This document shows, in pieces, positions 14,846-26,116 of a DNA stretch of 64,000 bases. Position 1 is the first letter of the stretch; each line of letters starts with the position of its first letter. Source of the DNA: an uncultured Prevotellaceae bacterium. Lineage in GTDB: Bacteria; Bacteroidota; Bacteroidia; Bacteroidales; Muribaculaceae. The notes below the pieces were generated by a model. That model worked only from the letters and a program-made list of their open reading frames with translations, searched no databases and was not told the origin of the DNA. The DNA lies in assembly GCA_947167995.1 (NCBI GenBank), contig CAMVKS010000007.1, positions 1 through 64,000 on the forward strand, read 5' to 3'. Made by a program: the position numbers and the translations under genes.

Positions 14846-16063
14846 ATGGGTAATATCAAAGATGAAGCGGCTCAATGGCTCGACGGTACTGCTGCAAACA
14901 TAACGTTTATAGTAACAAAAGATTGTCAATTAGCATGTAAATACTGTTATCTTGTCGGTAAAAATGATAAAGAGCGAATGTCATTTTTGACTGCAAAAAA
15001 AGCTATTGATTACATTTTAACAAGTTCTCTATTTTTTGGAAGACAAAAATCTGTAATTTTGGATTTCATAGGGGGAGAACCATTGTTGGAGGTGGAATTA
15101 ATAGATAAAATCTGTGATTATTTTAAATTACAGACATATATAAGAGGACATAAATGGTTCGATGCTTATCGCATTAATTTGACAACAAATGGGCTTAATT
15201 ATCATACAAAAAAGGTCCGAAAATTCATTGAAAAGAATATCACACATCTAAGCATTACCATAACAATAGATGGAAATGAGATAAAGCATGATCTAAATAG
15301 GGTTTATAAAAACACAGGTAAAGGTTCATACAAAAATGTCTTGAAAAATATTCCTCTATGGTTGAAAGACTTTAAAGACATAGGTACAAAAGTGACGATT
15401 AGCAGTGCCGATATTCCATATATTAAAGAAAGTGTTCTACATTTATTCTCTTTGGGGATTCATCATTTATATACTAATTGTGTATTTGAAGATGTGTGGA
15501 AAGAAGGTGATGATAAACTATTTGAGGAACAACTTATGCAGCTCGCCGACGCTATTATCGATGGTGGCTACTACACCGACTATACCTGCTCTTTCTACAG
15601 TGAAAACATTGGCAAGCCGCTCGACCCCGAGCTTGAGAACCAGAACTGGTGCGGTGCGGGCAAGATGCTTGCCGTTGACGCTGCAGGAATGTTCTATCCC
15701 TGCACCCGCTTTGCTGGCTACTCACTACGTGAGAAGAAACCAATCATCATTGGCAATGTGCGCGACGGCATAGATAAAAACAAGTTGCGACCGTTCCTCA
15801 CCCTCGACCGCACTACTCAAAGTCCTCAAAAATGCTTGGACTGCGAGGTGGCAAGCGGCTGCGCCTGGTGCCAAGGCGAGAACTACGACGCCGCTGAGAC
15901 GAATACCATCTATCAGCGAGCCACCGCCATCTGCCTGATGCACAAGGCCCGAGTGAGAGCCAACAACTATTACTGGAACAAACTCTACCGCAAGCTCGAG
16001 CTTGAAGGCCAGCGCGAGGAATTTGAGAAGAACAAACGCAAAGTGAAACCTGTTGATTGTTAA
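14846..16063 (+). CDS. Radical SAM/SPASM peptide maturase, CXXX-repeat family
   Basis: A 405-residue radical SAM enzyme. CxxxCxxC is Cys-27/31/34 (CQLACKYC) and GGEP at 76-79 is the SAM-binding motif. The C-terminal SPASM region, from about Trp-268, has WCGAGK, FYPC and CLDC...GCAWC (Cys-330, 333, 339, 342) for auxiliary Fe-S clusters. Such enzymes install thioether or other cross-links in Cys-rich precursors, and the precursor lies 91 bp upstream. Odd: bases up to about 15535 are AT-rich (one 60-base line has 14 G/C), while from there the gene looks host-like (36 of 60), so the gene is mosaic near residue 230. It is followed after 4 bp by the next gene of the operon. Confidence 0.92.
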   Translation: MGNIKDEAAQWLDGTAANITFIVTKDCQLACKYCYLVGKNDKERMSFLTAKKAIDYILTSSLFFGRQKSVILDFIGGEPLLEVELIDKICDYFKLQTYIRGHKWFDAYRINLTTNGLNYHTKKVRKFIEKNITHLSITITIDGNEIKHDLNRVYKNTGKGSYKNVLKNIPLWLKDFKDIGTKVTISSADIPYIKESVLHLFSLGIHHLYTNCVFEDVWKEGDDKLFEEQLMQLADAIIDGGYYTDYTCSFYSENIGKPLDPELENQNWCGAGKMLAVDAAGMFYPCTRFAGYSLREKKPIIIGNVRDGIDKNKLRPFLTLDRTTQSPQKCLDCEVASGCAWCQGENYDAAETNTIYQRATAICLMHKARVRANNYYWNKLYRKLELEGQREEFEKNKRKVKPVDC

Positions 16064-16067
16064 GACT

Positions 16068-17012
16068 ATGCTACAATATTTAGTAATTCTGCTCGATGAC
16101 ACCAGCACAAGCTTCTGTCATTACAGTGTGAACAAAAAGGAGCGCAGGCTCATCTCGCTCGACCATCTGCGCCAGGGCATCCGCTTTGGTATGGTGGAGA
16201 ACCTGATGATACAGTTTGTCTACCCCGACTATGCTTTGCCGCAGGACTATCTCGATGTTATTGACACCATCGACCACAGCAACATCAAGCCAATGGCACT
16301 CCTCGACAATGACACCGACATTGTGGTGCTCAATAGTTGGGACTACGATGCCTCTAAACTGGAAGACGATGTGGTGGTGCTGCGCACTGGCTGGAAACAT
16401 CTCAACGAGAACCATGACAAGCTCAAAGACTTGCTCGGCATGGTGCAACGCCTTAACGTGGTCATCACCGACGTGGAACGGATGAGCGATAGCGACCGTG
16501 AACAGTACAAGGCTGTTCTCGCTTCGCTTGGCAAAGAAGTGGAGCAGCTATACGTTGACGGCAAGTCGCCACAGTTCAACCTGCTCACCGACCGCATGAT
16601 ACTCACCGAGATGAACAACTGCAACGCTGGTGATACCACCATCACCCTCGCACCAAATGGAAAGTTCTATATCTGCCCGGCATTCTATTACAATGACGAG
16701 AATGACAACGTGGGAAACATTGAAAATGGCCTTGACATCAAGAACAAGCAGCTCTATAAGCTCGACCATGCCCCAATATGCCGCAAGTGCGACGCATGGC
16801 AGTGCCGCCGCTGCATCTGGCTCAACCGCAAGACCACTCTCGAGGTCAACACCCCGAGCCATGAGCAGTGCGTAGCAGCCCACCTCGAGCGCAACGCCTC
16901 GCGCGAGCTCATGCTCTCGCTCCGCAGCAAGGGCACATTCTTGCCCGACAAGGAAGAAATCAAAGAACTAACCTATCTCGACCCATTCGAGATAGCAACA
17001 CAATGGAAATAA
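16068..17012 (+). CDS. CXXX-repeat peptide maturase-like SPASM protein without radical SAM cysteines
   Basis: I use the ATG at 16068, 4 bp after the maturase stop, giving 314 residues. The N-terminal part resembles a degenerate radical SAM barrel but has no CxxxCxxC. The C-terminal third is SPASM-like: NCNAGDTTITLAPNGKFYIC, then VGNIENG, CRKCDAWQCRRC and a last Cys in EQCVAAH. It corresponds to the second maturase component usually found beside CXXX-repeat peptide systems. A role as substrate-binding or scaffold partner that also carries Fe-S clusters is my inference. Codon use is host-like. Confidence 0.8.
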   Translation: MLQYLVILLDDTSTSFCHYSVNKKERRLISLDHLRQGIRFGMVENLMIQFVYPDYALPQDYLDVIDTIDHSNIKPMALLDNDTDIVVLNSWDYDASKLEDDVVVLRTGWKHLNENHDKLKDLLGMVQRLNVVITDVERMSDSDREQYKAVLASLGKEVEQLYVDGKSPQFNLLTDRMILTEMNNCNAGDTTITLAPNGKFYICPAFYYNDENDNVGNIENGLDIKNKQLYKLDHAPICRKCDAWQCRRCIWLNRKTTLEVNTPSHEQCVAAHLERNASRELMLSLRSKGTFLPDKEEIKELTYLDPFEIATQWK

Positions 17013-17026
17013 AATAAACCGAAGAT

Positions 17027-17302
17027 ATGACACGCAAATTAGTAGGCCAGGTAACACTTGAGGAGAAAAACGAGATCCAGGCGCTTTTTGAGCGCCGCAA
17101 CGGACTTAACGAGCTGGCTAAAGTGCTCACTGCCGACAATGCCGAGCTTTATGAGAAGCTCGTGACCGACATGGGCGAGACAGGCACCAAGTTCCAAAAC
17201 TGGTGGGACAGGATGTCGCAGAAGTACAACTGGGAAAGCTCACCAAATGGTAACTGGGAAATCAATTTCGACACCTGCGAAATCTTCCTCAACGTCGAGT
17301 GA
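17027..17302 (+). CDS. CXXX-repeat peptide modification system accessory protein
   Basis: A 91-residue soluble protein, 14 bp after the previous gene. It begins MTRKLVGQVTLEEKNEIQ and has a mostly helical, acidic sequence ending in an aromatic-rich strand region (WWDRMSQKYNW). It matches in size, position and sequence character the small third protein of CXXX-repeat cassettes. Its biochemical role is not known; precursor recognition or delivery to the maturase is a reasonable guess because it is short and lacks catalytic motifs. Confidence 0.75.
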   Translation: MTRKLVGQVTLEEKNEIQALFERRNGLNELAKVLTADNAELYEKLVTDMGETGTKFQNWWDRMSQKYNWESSPNGNWEINFDTCEIFLNVE

Positions 17303-17346
17303 AATATACTAAAAAACTCTCAACTCATAACTATTAACTATTAACT

Positions 17347-17577
17347 ATGTTACTGATGATAGGTACCACCGAGTTGCTGCTGGTCGCAGGACTGGCACTG
17401 CTGCTCTTTGGTGGCAAAAAACTGCCCGAGATGATGAAGGGCATGGGACAGGGCGTGAAAAGCTTCAAGGAAGGGCTTAATTCTCCAACCGAGGAGCCTC
17501 AAAACGAGGAAAAGCCTACCGACGAAGCTCAACCCGAGCAGTCGGCCGAGCCACAGGAAAGCGCCCAGGAGAAATGA
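17347..17577 (+). CDS. tatA: Sec-independent translocase protein TatA
   Basis: A 76-residue TatA: short N-terminal membrane helix (GTTELLLVAGLALLLFGG), the FGGKKLPE hinge, an amphipathic helix (MMKGMGQGVKSFKEGL) and an acidic, Gln/Glu/Pro-rich tail. TatA oligomers form the conduit for folded Tat substrates. It overlaps tatC by 4 bp (ATGA) and lies 44 bp after the peptide accessory gene. A 16-bp direct run of CTCATAACTATTAACT-type repeats sits just upstream, with no strong promoter, so read-through from the peptide operon is likely. Confidence 0.95.
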   Translation: MLLMIGTTELLLVAGLALLLFGGKKLPEMMKGMGQGVKSFKEGLNSPTEEPQNEEKPTDEAQPEQSAEPQESAQEK

Positions 17578-18374
17578 GCAAGGCCGATAACGGGGGCATG
17601 ATGACCTTCGGAGGGCATCTTGAAGTAATGCGCAAGATGCTCTTCCGCATCATTGCCGTGGCACTGGTGTTTGCGGTCGCCATCTTCTGCTTTCGCCAGG
17701 CCACCTTCGACATTCTGCTCGCACCGGGCAGCAGCGACTTTGTCACCTATCGTGCCATTGAGCACTTGTGTGCCTGGTTGGGAATTAATTTCCATTTCGA
17801 GCCATTTAAAATCACTCTCATCAACACCGAATTGTCCAACCAGTTCATGACCCACCTCTCCACATCGGTCATACTGGGGCTGCTGTGCGCCTCGCCCTAC
17901 ATTGTGGTGGAGCTGTTCCGTTTCATCACACCCGCCCTCTACGACAATGAACGGCGTTATTCCGTTTCGGTCACAGTCGTCATCTACTTGCTGTTCATGG
18001 CTGGTGTGGTGATGAACTATTACATCCTCTTCCCCTTTGCATTGCGCTTTCTTGGCACTTATCAGGTGGACGCAAGCGTGGTGAACCAAATCAACATCTC
18101 GTCCTATATCTCCACTTTCACCACCCTCACCTTCATGATGGGACTCGTGTTCCAGATTCCTGTCATCTCATTCTTCTTGGCAAAGCTTGGCTTCCTCTCA
18201 AGCGACATCATGGCTCACTACCGCCGCCATGCAATCATTGTTATCGCTCTCGTGGCAGCCGTGATTACACCGCCCGACCTCTTCACCCTGTTCTTGGTGG
18301 CAATTCCCATGTATGGCCTCTACGAGGTGAGCATCATCATCGTCAGAAAAATCAACAAGAACTCATCAAGTTGA
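17574..18374 (+). CDS. tatC: Sec-independent translocase protein TatC
   Basis: A 266-residue polytopic protein with six membrane segments. Family blocks are present: FGGHLEVMRKM near the N-terminus (signal-recognition site), FRFITPALYDNERR in the second loop and ITPPDLFTLFLVAIPMYGLYE at the end. TatC recognises the twin-arginine motif; here the only obvious Tat substrate in the window is the Cys-rich peptide 2.8 kb upstream in the same direction. Whether this is the cell's sole Tat system or a dedicated one cannot be told from this window. Confidence 0.95.
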   Translation: MSKADNGGMMTFGGHLEVMRKMLFRIIAVALVFAVAIFCFRQATFDILLAPGSSDFVTYRAIEHLCAWLGINFHFEPFKITLINTELSNQFMTHLSTSVILGLLCASPYIVVELFRFITPALYDNERRYSVSVTVVIYLLFMAGVVMNYYILFPFALRFLGTYQVDASVVNQINISSYISTFTTLTFMMGLVFQIPVISFFLAKLGFLSSDIMAHYRRHAIIVIALVAAVITPPDLFTLFLVAIPMYGLYEVSIIIVRKINKNSSS

Positions 18375-18686
18375 ATGTTACTCATAGTTATGCATCCGGC
18401 AAAATCGTTGCCGTTTGCATAACTTCTTTCTATTGCCCCCCTGTTACTCCTGTTTCTCCTGTCAAAAAAAATACGCGACATGATGTGCATTAGCGACAAT
18501 GTGTGCGTCATGGGTTTTATTTCGTGTTATCAAAGGATGTTAAGAAGGTTCAAAAGTGTGTTTAAATTAAGTGTCATGTAAACATTTTTGAGTCTTTCGG
18601 TGGTAAAGTCACAGTTTTTTCTTAATTTTGCAATTTGAATATTAAAGATGCTACAATAATCAAAATATAATCGCATAAAAAGAATT
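18375..18686. other. Intergenic region tatC-valS
   Basis: Begins with an interrupted 13-bp hairpin (18388-18422, TTATGCA/TGCATAA outer and CGGCAA/TTGCCG inner) that may end the tat transcript, and ends with a TAATTTTG box at 18623-18630 that is the likely valS -7 element (its -33 is weak). Nothing else seen. Confidence 0.55.
18623..18630 (+). promoter_or_regulatory. -7 element, probable valS promoter
   Basis: A perfect TAATTTTG about 57 bp before the valS ATG; the -33 region shows only TTTCGG, so strength is uncertain. Confidence 0.5.
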
Positions 18687-21386
<2,700 letters not shown>

Positions 21387-21431
21387 AAAAAAGACACTCA
21401 AACACTACACAACTCAATAACCCTCAACATA

Positions 21432-22829
21432 ATGGTTACTACGACAATATATATTGTATCAATACTTGTAGTCCTCGTGTTGGGGGCTATTGTTGCGTGG
21501 CTCATGCGAAAGAACGCCATCACCCTCAACAAGCAGCTGCACCAGGGAAACCAGGATCTCAAGAAACAACTCCAAGAAGCCGGAGGCAAAGTGGAGAAGC
21601 TCTCAAGCGAGAACGTGAACTTGAAAACGCAGCACGCCACAGCCACCGAGGAGGCGCGCCAGCTGCACATGAGGGTCGACGAGCTCAATGAGTCAATTGC
21701 CAGGATGAAAGAGGAAATCAAGCAGCTCGATGACCTCAAAGACGCGCTCGACCGCGACAAAACCGAGCTGCAAACCAAGCTCGACGCCGTGACAAGCACC
21801 CGCGAGCGACTTGAGGAAGAATCGCGCAACACTTTCAAGCTTGTGGCAGCCGAACTCCTTAACCACAGCCGCAAGACAATGAACGAGGAAGGCAAAACGA
21901 GCATCGGCCAGCTGCTCACTCCTCTCAAAGAGCAGATTGACGGGCTGAACAAGGAACTCAAAAGCTATCAGGAAAAACAGGATGTGAACACCAAATTCTT
22001 TGGGAAAGAACTTGAGAAAATGGTGGCTGCCAACAAAGAAATCACCCAGGAGGCGACAAGGCTCTCTAACGCACTGGTGAGCAACAACAAGATTCAGGGC
22101 GACTGGGGCGAAGGTGTGCTCAAGCGCATCCTCGACCTCTCAGGTCTTGAAGAGGATGTGCACTACAAGATGCAGGTCACTCGCGATAGTCAAGGCAAGG
22201 TGATAAGAAACGATGAGGGCGCGATGCTCAGGCCAGATTTCACGCTCTTCATGCCCGACGGAAAAAATCTCATCATCGACAGCAAGGTGTCGCTCACGGC
22301 TTTTGTCAATTACGTTAACTCAACAACACCCGAAGAGCAGCAGCAGGCTCTTAAGCTGCACATCTCATCGGTAAAGTCTCAAGTAGACTTGCTGGCTAAG
22401 AAAGATTACATCAAGCATGTGGAAAATGCTGCCGACTTCGCACTCATGTTTATTCCCAACGAGCCGGCCTATCTTGCCGCCATGCAGGGAAATCAGCAAC
22501 TGTGGGAGTATGCCTACACGAAGCATGTCGTCATCGTGAGCCCCACCCACCTGCTTAGCGTTGCACAACTGCTCATGCAGCTGTGGTCGCGCGACAAGCA
22601 GAACAAGAATGCCGAGTCAATCGCCAAGGAAGTTATGAAGCTGATGGACAAACTCAATGCCTTCAACGATGATTTGGGCAGGATTAAGAAAGGCATCGAC
22701 TCTATGCAGAAGAACTATGACTCGGCTATGATCAGGCTTCAGGGTCAAGGTGGAATTATGTCGAGAGGGAAAAAAATCAAGAAATTGGCTGGCTTGAAAA
22801 CCAACGACGTTAATGAGATAGAAGAGTAA
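21432..22829 (+). CDS. rmuC: DNA recombination protein RmuC
   Basis: 465 residues: an N-terminal membrane anchor (TTTIYIVSILVVLVLGAIVAWLM region), a long coiled coil to about residue 200, then the RmuC nuclease-like domain with GDWGEGVLKRILDLSGLEE, PDGKNLIIDSKVSLTAF and FIPNEPAYLAA. The PD-(D/E)xK-like fold is thought to limit inversion and recombination at short repeats. It lies 45 bp after valS on the same strand and ends before a strong hairpin. RmuC-like proteins in phyla outside Proteobacteria keep the same layout. Confidence 0.95.
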   Translation: MVTTTIYIVSILVVLVLGAIVAWLMRKNAITLNKQLHQGNQDLKKQLQEAGGKVEKLSSENVNLKTQHATATEEARQLHMRVDELNESIARMKEEIKQLDDLKDALDRDKTELQTKLDAVTSTRERLEEESRNTFKLVAAELLNHSRKTMNEEGKTSIGQLLTPLKEQIDGLNKELKSYQEKQDVNTKFFGKELEKMVAANKEITQEATRLSNALVSNNKIQGDWGEGVLKRILDLSGLEEDVHYKMQVTRDSQGKVIRNDEGAMLRPDFTLFMPDGKNLIIDSKVSLTAFVNYVNSTTPEEQQQALKLHISSVKSQVDLLAKKDYIKHVENAADFALMFIPNEPAYLAAMQGNQQLWEYAYTKHVVIVSPTHLLSVAQLLMQLWSRDKQNKNAESIAKEVMKLMDKLNAFNDDLGRIKKGIDSMQKNYDSAMIRLQGQGGIMSRGKKIKKLAGLKTNDVNEIEE

Positions 22830-22856
22830 ATCCCCAGAGGGATTATATATAAAAAA

Positions 22857-22909
22857 ATGAGGGGGCTACGGCAGATGTCGCCGTTTTGCCCCCTCTCATA
22901 TAGTTGTTT
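22857..22909. terminator. Convergent hairpin terminator (rmuC / dockerin protein gene)
   Basis: ATGAGGGGGC pairs with GCCCCCTCTCAT (one bulge) around a short inner stem and is followed by TAGTTGTTTTTTTA. Seven A residues before it serve the opposite strand. Confidence 0.8.
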
Positions 22910-22911
22910 TT

Positions 22912-24414
22912 TTATTGGAGGTCGGGAGTTGAGACAACAATCAGTGCGGCAGTGTTCTTGTAGAATGAAGGTATTTCCATCGATACTCCGTCATAGGTCA
23001 CTGTGGCGCCGCCATTTATCACTTGGTTTCGGTAATACTTGTATTTTTGTGTGTAACCAGCACTTACCGTTGATGACCTGCCTCCTATGCCTAAGATGTA
23101 GCCACCGTTGGTGAAGAAGCCGCACTTGCCATTGAAGGCTCGTGCATCGTCTTTGCTGGCTGCCACACGCACTGTGCCACCGCTGATGACGATGCTGCCG
23201 TCGGCCTTGATTCCACCAGCCTTGGTGTCGTTGGTGGCAGTGTACTCATAGACATCACCGGTGGTCACTGCTGTGAATGTGCCTCCGCCGATGTTGACGC
23301 TTCCGTCGGTGTTGAGGCCCTTGCCTCCAATTCCGGTGCTCACGAGATAGATGTTGCCGTTGGTCATGTTGAAGGTGCTGTCGCACTTGATAGCGGCACA
23401 GCTGCTGATGTCGTTGCTTTCAGCGTCATATATCGCATTGCCACTGGTAGAAGCAGTTATCGAGCCTCCAGCGATAGTCATTATTGACTCGCACTTGATG
23501 CCTTTCACTGTGTTGGCAGTAGTGGTAACGTTAATTGTACCACCAGTTATAATGAACTGTCCATTGTTGGTGTCGGTTTCATCTTGAGTGCATCCAATGT
23601 CGATGCCATCGCCGCCATCGGTGTTGATTGTCACGTTTCCACCTTCCATTTGAAAATATTGGTTTACGTGCATGCCATCGCCCACGGAATTGAGCACATT
23701 GATGGTTCCGCTGGTGATGCGTGTGTATTCATCGCTGAAGTAGGCATGCTTGGTATTGCCGGTGATGGTGAGTGTTCCCTCTCCGGCAATCACGGTGTGT
23801 CCGTTGATAAAGCAGCAAGCCTTGTGGCTGCCTGCCGAGGCGTCGACAAGAGTGTTGTTGCCATTGATGGTGAGGTCTATTCTCTTGCCGTTATCGATAT
23901 TGATGGCTGCGCTGTCGGGGTTGGTGATAGAGAGGTTGTCGAGATTTACATAGCACTTGTAGTCACCGTCCATGTAGAACGAGCCGCATGTTGTCGTTCC
24001 GCTAAGGTTATATATCACAGAGTCTTGCAGGGTGGGGGAGGCCACGATGTTGACATGTGCTCCGTTCACCTCTACCGTCATCAAGCTCTCTATGTTCTTG
24101 GCAACTACCACTGTGGCTGTTGTCCCTTCATAGACGATGTTGACCTGATAGTCGGGAATAGCAGGATCTGGAGTGCTATCACCTAATAAGATATTATAGA
24201 CTTGAGTGACATCGCCACTTGTGATGTAGCCATCATTGTTCACGTCGCCTGCAACCAGGTGGGAGGTGTCGTCAAGAAGCAGGTAGTTATACAGTGCAGT
24301 GATGTCGGCCGCTGTAACGTAGCCGTCGCCATTCACGTCACCAACGATGGCCTTGGCATTATTGACGATAGCCGAAGTTAAAAGCAGAACAGCTATTAAA
24401 AATGTCTTTTTCAT
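22912..24414 (-). CDS. Secreted carbohydrate-binding (Cthe_2159-like) protein with N-terminal dockerin-like domain
   Basis: I start at MKKTFLIAVLLL (first base 24414), which gives a clear signal peptide and agrees with a promoter at 24450-24480; 500 residues. Directly after the signal come two calcium loops, GDVNGDGYVTAADI (25-38) and GDVNNDGYITSGDV (about 57-70), a dockerin-like pair. The rest is a repetitive beta-helix with LTINGNNTLVDAS, GTLTITGNTKHAYFS and GGDGIDIG, as in Cthe_2159-type carbohydrate-binding proteins. An N-terminal dockerin in a non-cellulosomal bacterium probably has a structural or surface role. Transcribed alone, convergent with rmuC. Confidence 0.85.
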   Translation of the reverse strand: MKKTFLIAVLLLTSAIVNNAKAIVGDVNGDGYVTAADITALYNYLLLDDTSHLVAGDVNNDGYITSGDVTQVYNILLGDSTPDPAIPDYQVNIVYEGTTATVVVAKNIESLMTVEVNGAHVNIVASPTLQDSVIYNLSGTTTCGSFYMDGDYKCYVNLDNLSITNPDSAAINIDNGKRIDLTINGNNTLVDASAGSHKACCFINGHTVIAGEGTLTITGNTKHAYFSDEYTRITSGTINVLNSVGDGMHVNQYFQMEGGNVTINTDGGDGIDIGCTQDETDTNNGQFIITGGTINVTTTANTVKGIKCESIMTIAGGSITASTSGNAIYDAESNDISSCAAIKCDSTFNMTNGNIYLVSTGIGGKGLNTDGSVNIGGGTFTAVTTGDVYEYTATNDTKAGGIKADGSIVISGGTVRVAASKDDARAFNGKCGFFTNGGYILGIGGRSSTVSAGYTQKYKYYRNQVINGGATVTYDGVSMEIPSFYKNTAALIVVSTPDLQ

Positions 24415-24741
24415 GTCGAAATGGATAATAATTTTTAAATAATAGTTTGCAAAAATAGTCATTTGAGATCAATTTTACAAATTTTGCGGCTCAGGCATTT
24501 GTTTTTATCAACCAACACCATCAATAAAAAGGTGAATAGCATGGCTGGTAAAAAGGAGATGAGGAAGAGAAGGGAATTTGTTGAAGAAATGACGAAAAGA
24601 TTCCTCCTGCATTTTTGTTTTTTCTGTGACTTTGCAGTAATTTTGCCCATCATTTAGTGCCTGAACACAGTGCCCGAGCCCATGAGGACGATTGATAACA
24701 ATGTGCTTGTCAGGTCCTAAGATGCTTGATTTTAGAGTTAA
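24415..24741. other. Divergent intergenic region before the SGNH gene
   Basis: Contains the promoter of the leftward dockerin gene. Two overlapping opposite 64-codon frames at 24459-24657 are mirror images of one another with no family resemblance; I do not call them genes. No promoter for the rightward gene was recognised. Confidence 0.5.
24450..24480 (-). promoter_or_regulatory. Promoter of the dockerin/carbohydrate-binding gene
   Basis: On the minus strand TTG (24478-24480), a 20-bp spacer and TATTTTTG (24450-24457), a perfect TAnnTTTG. Start near 24444, leader about 30 nt. Confidence 0.8.
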
Positions 24742-26079
24742 ATGGAGAAAAACTACTTAAGTAAAGTACCTGTGCTGGTCATTGCAGTAATACTGTCGTT
24801 GATTGCATTGTACTGGTTCCCGAAGCTTGTGGAGGGCTTGCCGATTAGCGACCTTGACTTGCTTGCCGACGTGAGAAACGACTCGGCGGCTTTCTTGCGC
24901 GACAGCCTCGGCAATCTCATCACAAGAGAGGACTCTATCATCAACTCGAAAAAGAATGTTACTAAAGAAGGTGTTACAAATATTGCCGACATGAGCAATG
25001 GCTCTTCGGGCGGCATGGTGCAGTTCTATGAAGCTCTTTCTGAGTCACAAAGAAGACCCGTGAGAATTGCGGTGCTTGGCGATTCCTATATAGAGGGCGA
25101 CATCATGACGTCAAAGCTGCGCCAGCTCCTTCAGGAGCGCTTCGGCGGCAAGGGTGTGGGCTATCTGCCCATGACCTCGATAACTGCCACCTTCAGCCCC
25201 ACTTGTCGTCACAGCTTTGGTGGCTGGACTCAGCACAAGGCTGTTGACCGCACGGGATATGTGGGAGTCTACAACAACATCACCGGCAACTACTTCAACG
25301 CCGTCGATGGAGCATGGGTGAGCCTCACGGGCCTGAGTTCGGCCTATTCGCTTGCAGGCACGAGCACGAGTTCGTCGTTCTATTTCATGGGCGGAGCAGG
25401 CTCGGGCTATGCAACCGCAGTGGTCAACGGCACCGACACCACCTATTTCCCGCTATCGTCTAACAGCGTGGTGGGGCATGCTATAGTCTATGGAAATATC
25501 AAAACCGTGAAATGGACGGTCAGCAATCCTGGCAACATGGTGTTCTTGGGCACATCGATGGATTGTGAGAACGGCGTGATAGTCGACAATCTTGCGATGC
25601 GCTCATCAAGCGGACTGCACCTCAAGAGCATGCCCTCGAGTGTAATCCGAGCATTCAACCAGGCTCGACACTATGACCTTGTGGTTCTCATCTATGGCCT
25701 CAACATCGCGGGCGAAGAGAAAAGCATCTATAATTATTATAACAAGAACCTCGAGGCTGCAATCAACAACATCAAGAGCAATATGCCTGGCACAAGCATT
25801 CTGATAGTGGGATGCAGCGACAGGGAGGAGCGAACCGCCAGCGGATGGCGCACCAAGAAGAGCGTGCTCGATATCATCCAGGCGCAGAAGCGCGCTGCCA
25901 TCGACTGTAAAGTGGCGTTCTGGGATCTCTACACCGCCATGGGTGGCGAGGGCAGTATGGTTGCGATGGTCGATCGTGGAGAGGCCAGCACCGACTATAC
26001 CCACATCACCCACAAGGGCGGTGACCGAATAGCGCGATACTTGTTCGACGCATTGATGCTTGGCTATGAGAGCAGGTGA
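24742..26079 (+). CDS. Membrane-anchored SGNH/GDSL hydrolase
   Basis: 445 residues: an N-terminal membrane helix (VLVIAVILSLIALYW), a polar linker, then an SGNH fold with block I VLGDSYIEGD (nucleophile Ser), and the C-terminal D-x-x-H dyad in DYTHITHKGG. The next gene, 37 bp on, is an MBOAT acyltransferase. In such pairs the MBOAT moves an acyl group across the membrane and the SGNH protein transfers it to, or removes it from, a cell-surface polysaccharide. The extracytoplasmic location fits this. Which glycan is modified is unknown. Confidence 0.85.
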   Translation: MEKNYLSKVPVLVIAVILSLIALYWFPKLVEGLPISDLDLLADVRNDSAAFLRDSLGNLITREDSIINSKKNVTKEGVTNIADMSNGSSGGMVQFYEALSESQRRPVRIAVLGDSYIEGDIMTSKLRQLLQERFGGKGVGYLPMTSITATFSPTCRHSFGGWTQHKAVDRTGYVGVYNNITGNYFNAVDGAWVSLTGLSSAYSLAGTSTSSSFYFMGGAGSGYATAVVNGTDTTYFPLSSNSVVGHAIVYGNIKTVKWTVSNPGNMVFLGTSMDCENGVIVDNLAMRSSSGLHLKSMPSSVIRAFNQARHYDLVVLIYGLNIAGEEKSIYNYYNKNLEAAINNIKSNMPGTSILIVGCSDREERTASGWRTKKSVLDIIQAQKRAAIDCKVAFWDLYTAMGGEGSMVAMVDRGEASTDYTHITHKGGDRIARYLFDALMLGYESR

Positions 26080-26116
26080 AGAACTTTAACCCGGGAGAAG
26101 ATGTTTTTTTAAATAA

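Noticed and set aside
24459..24657. Two opposite 64-codon frames in the same place
   Set aside because: They overlap completely and neither resembles a known family; the region holds the promoter of the leftward gene.
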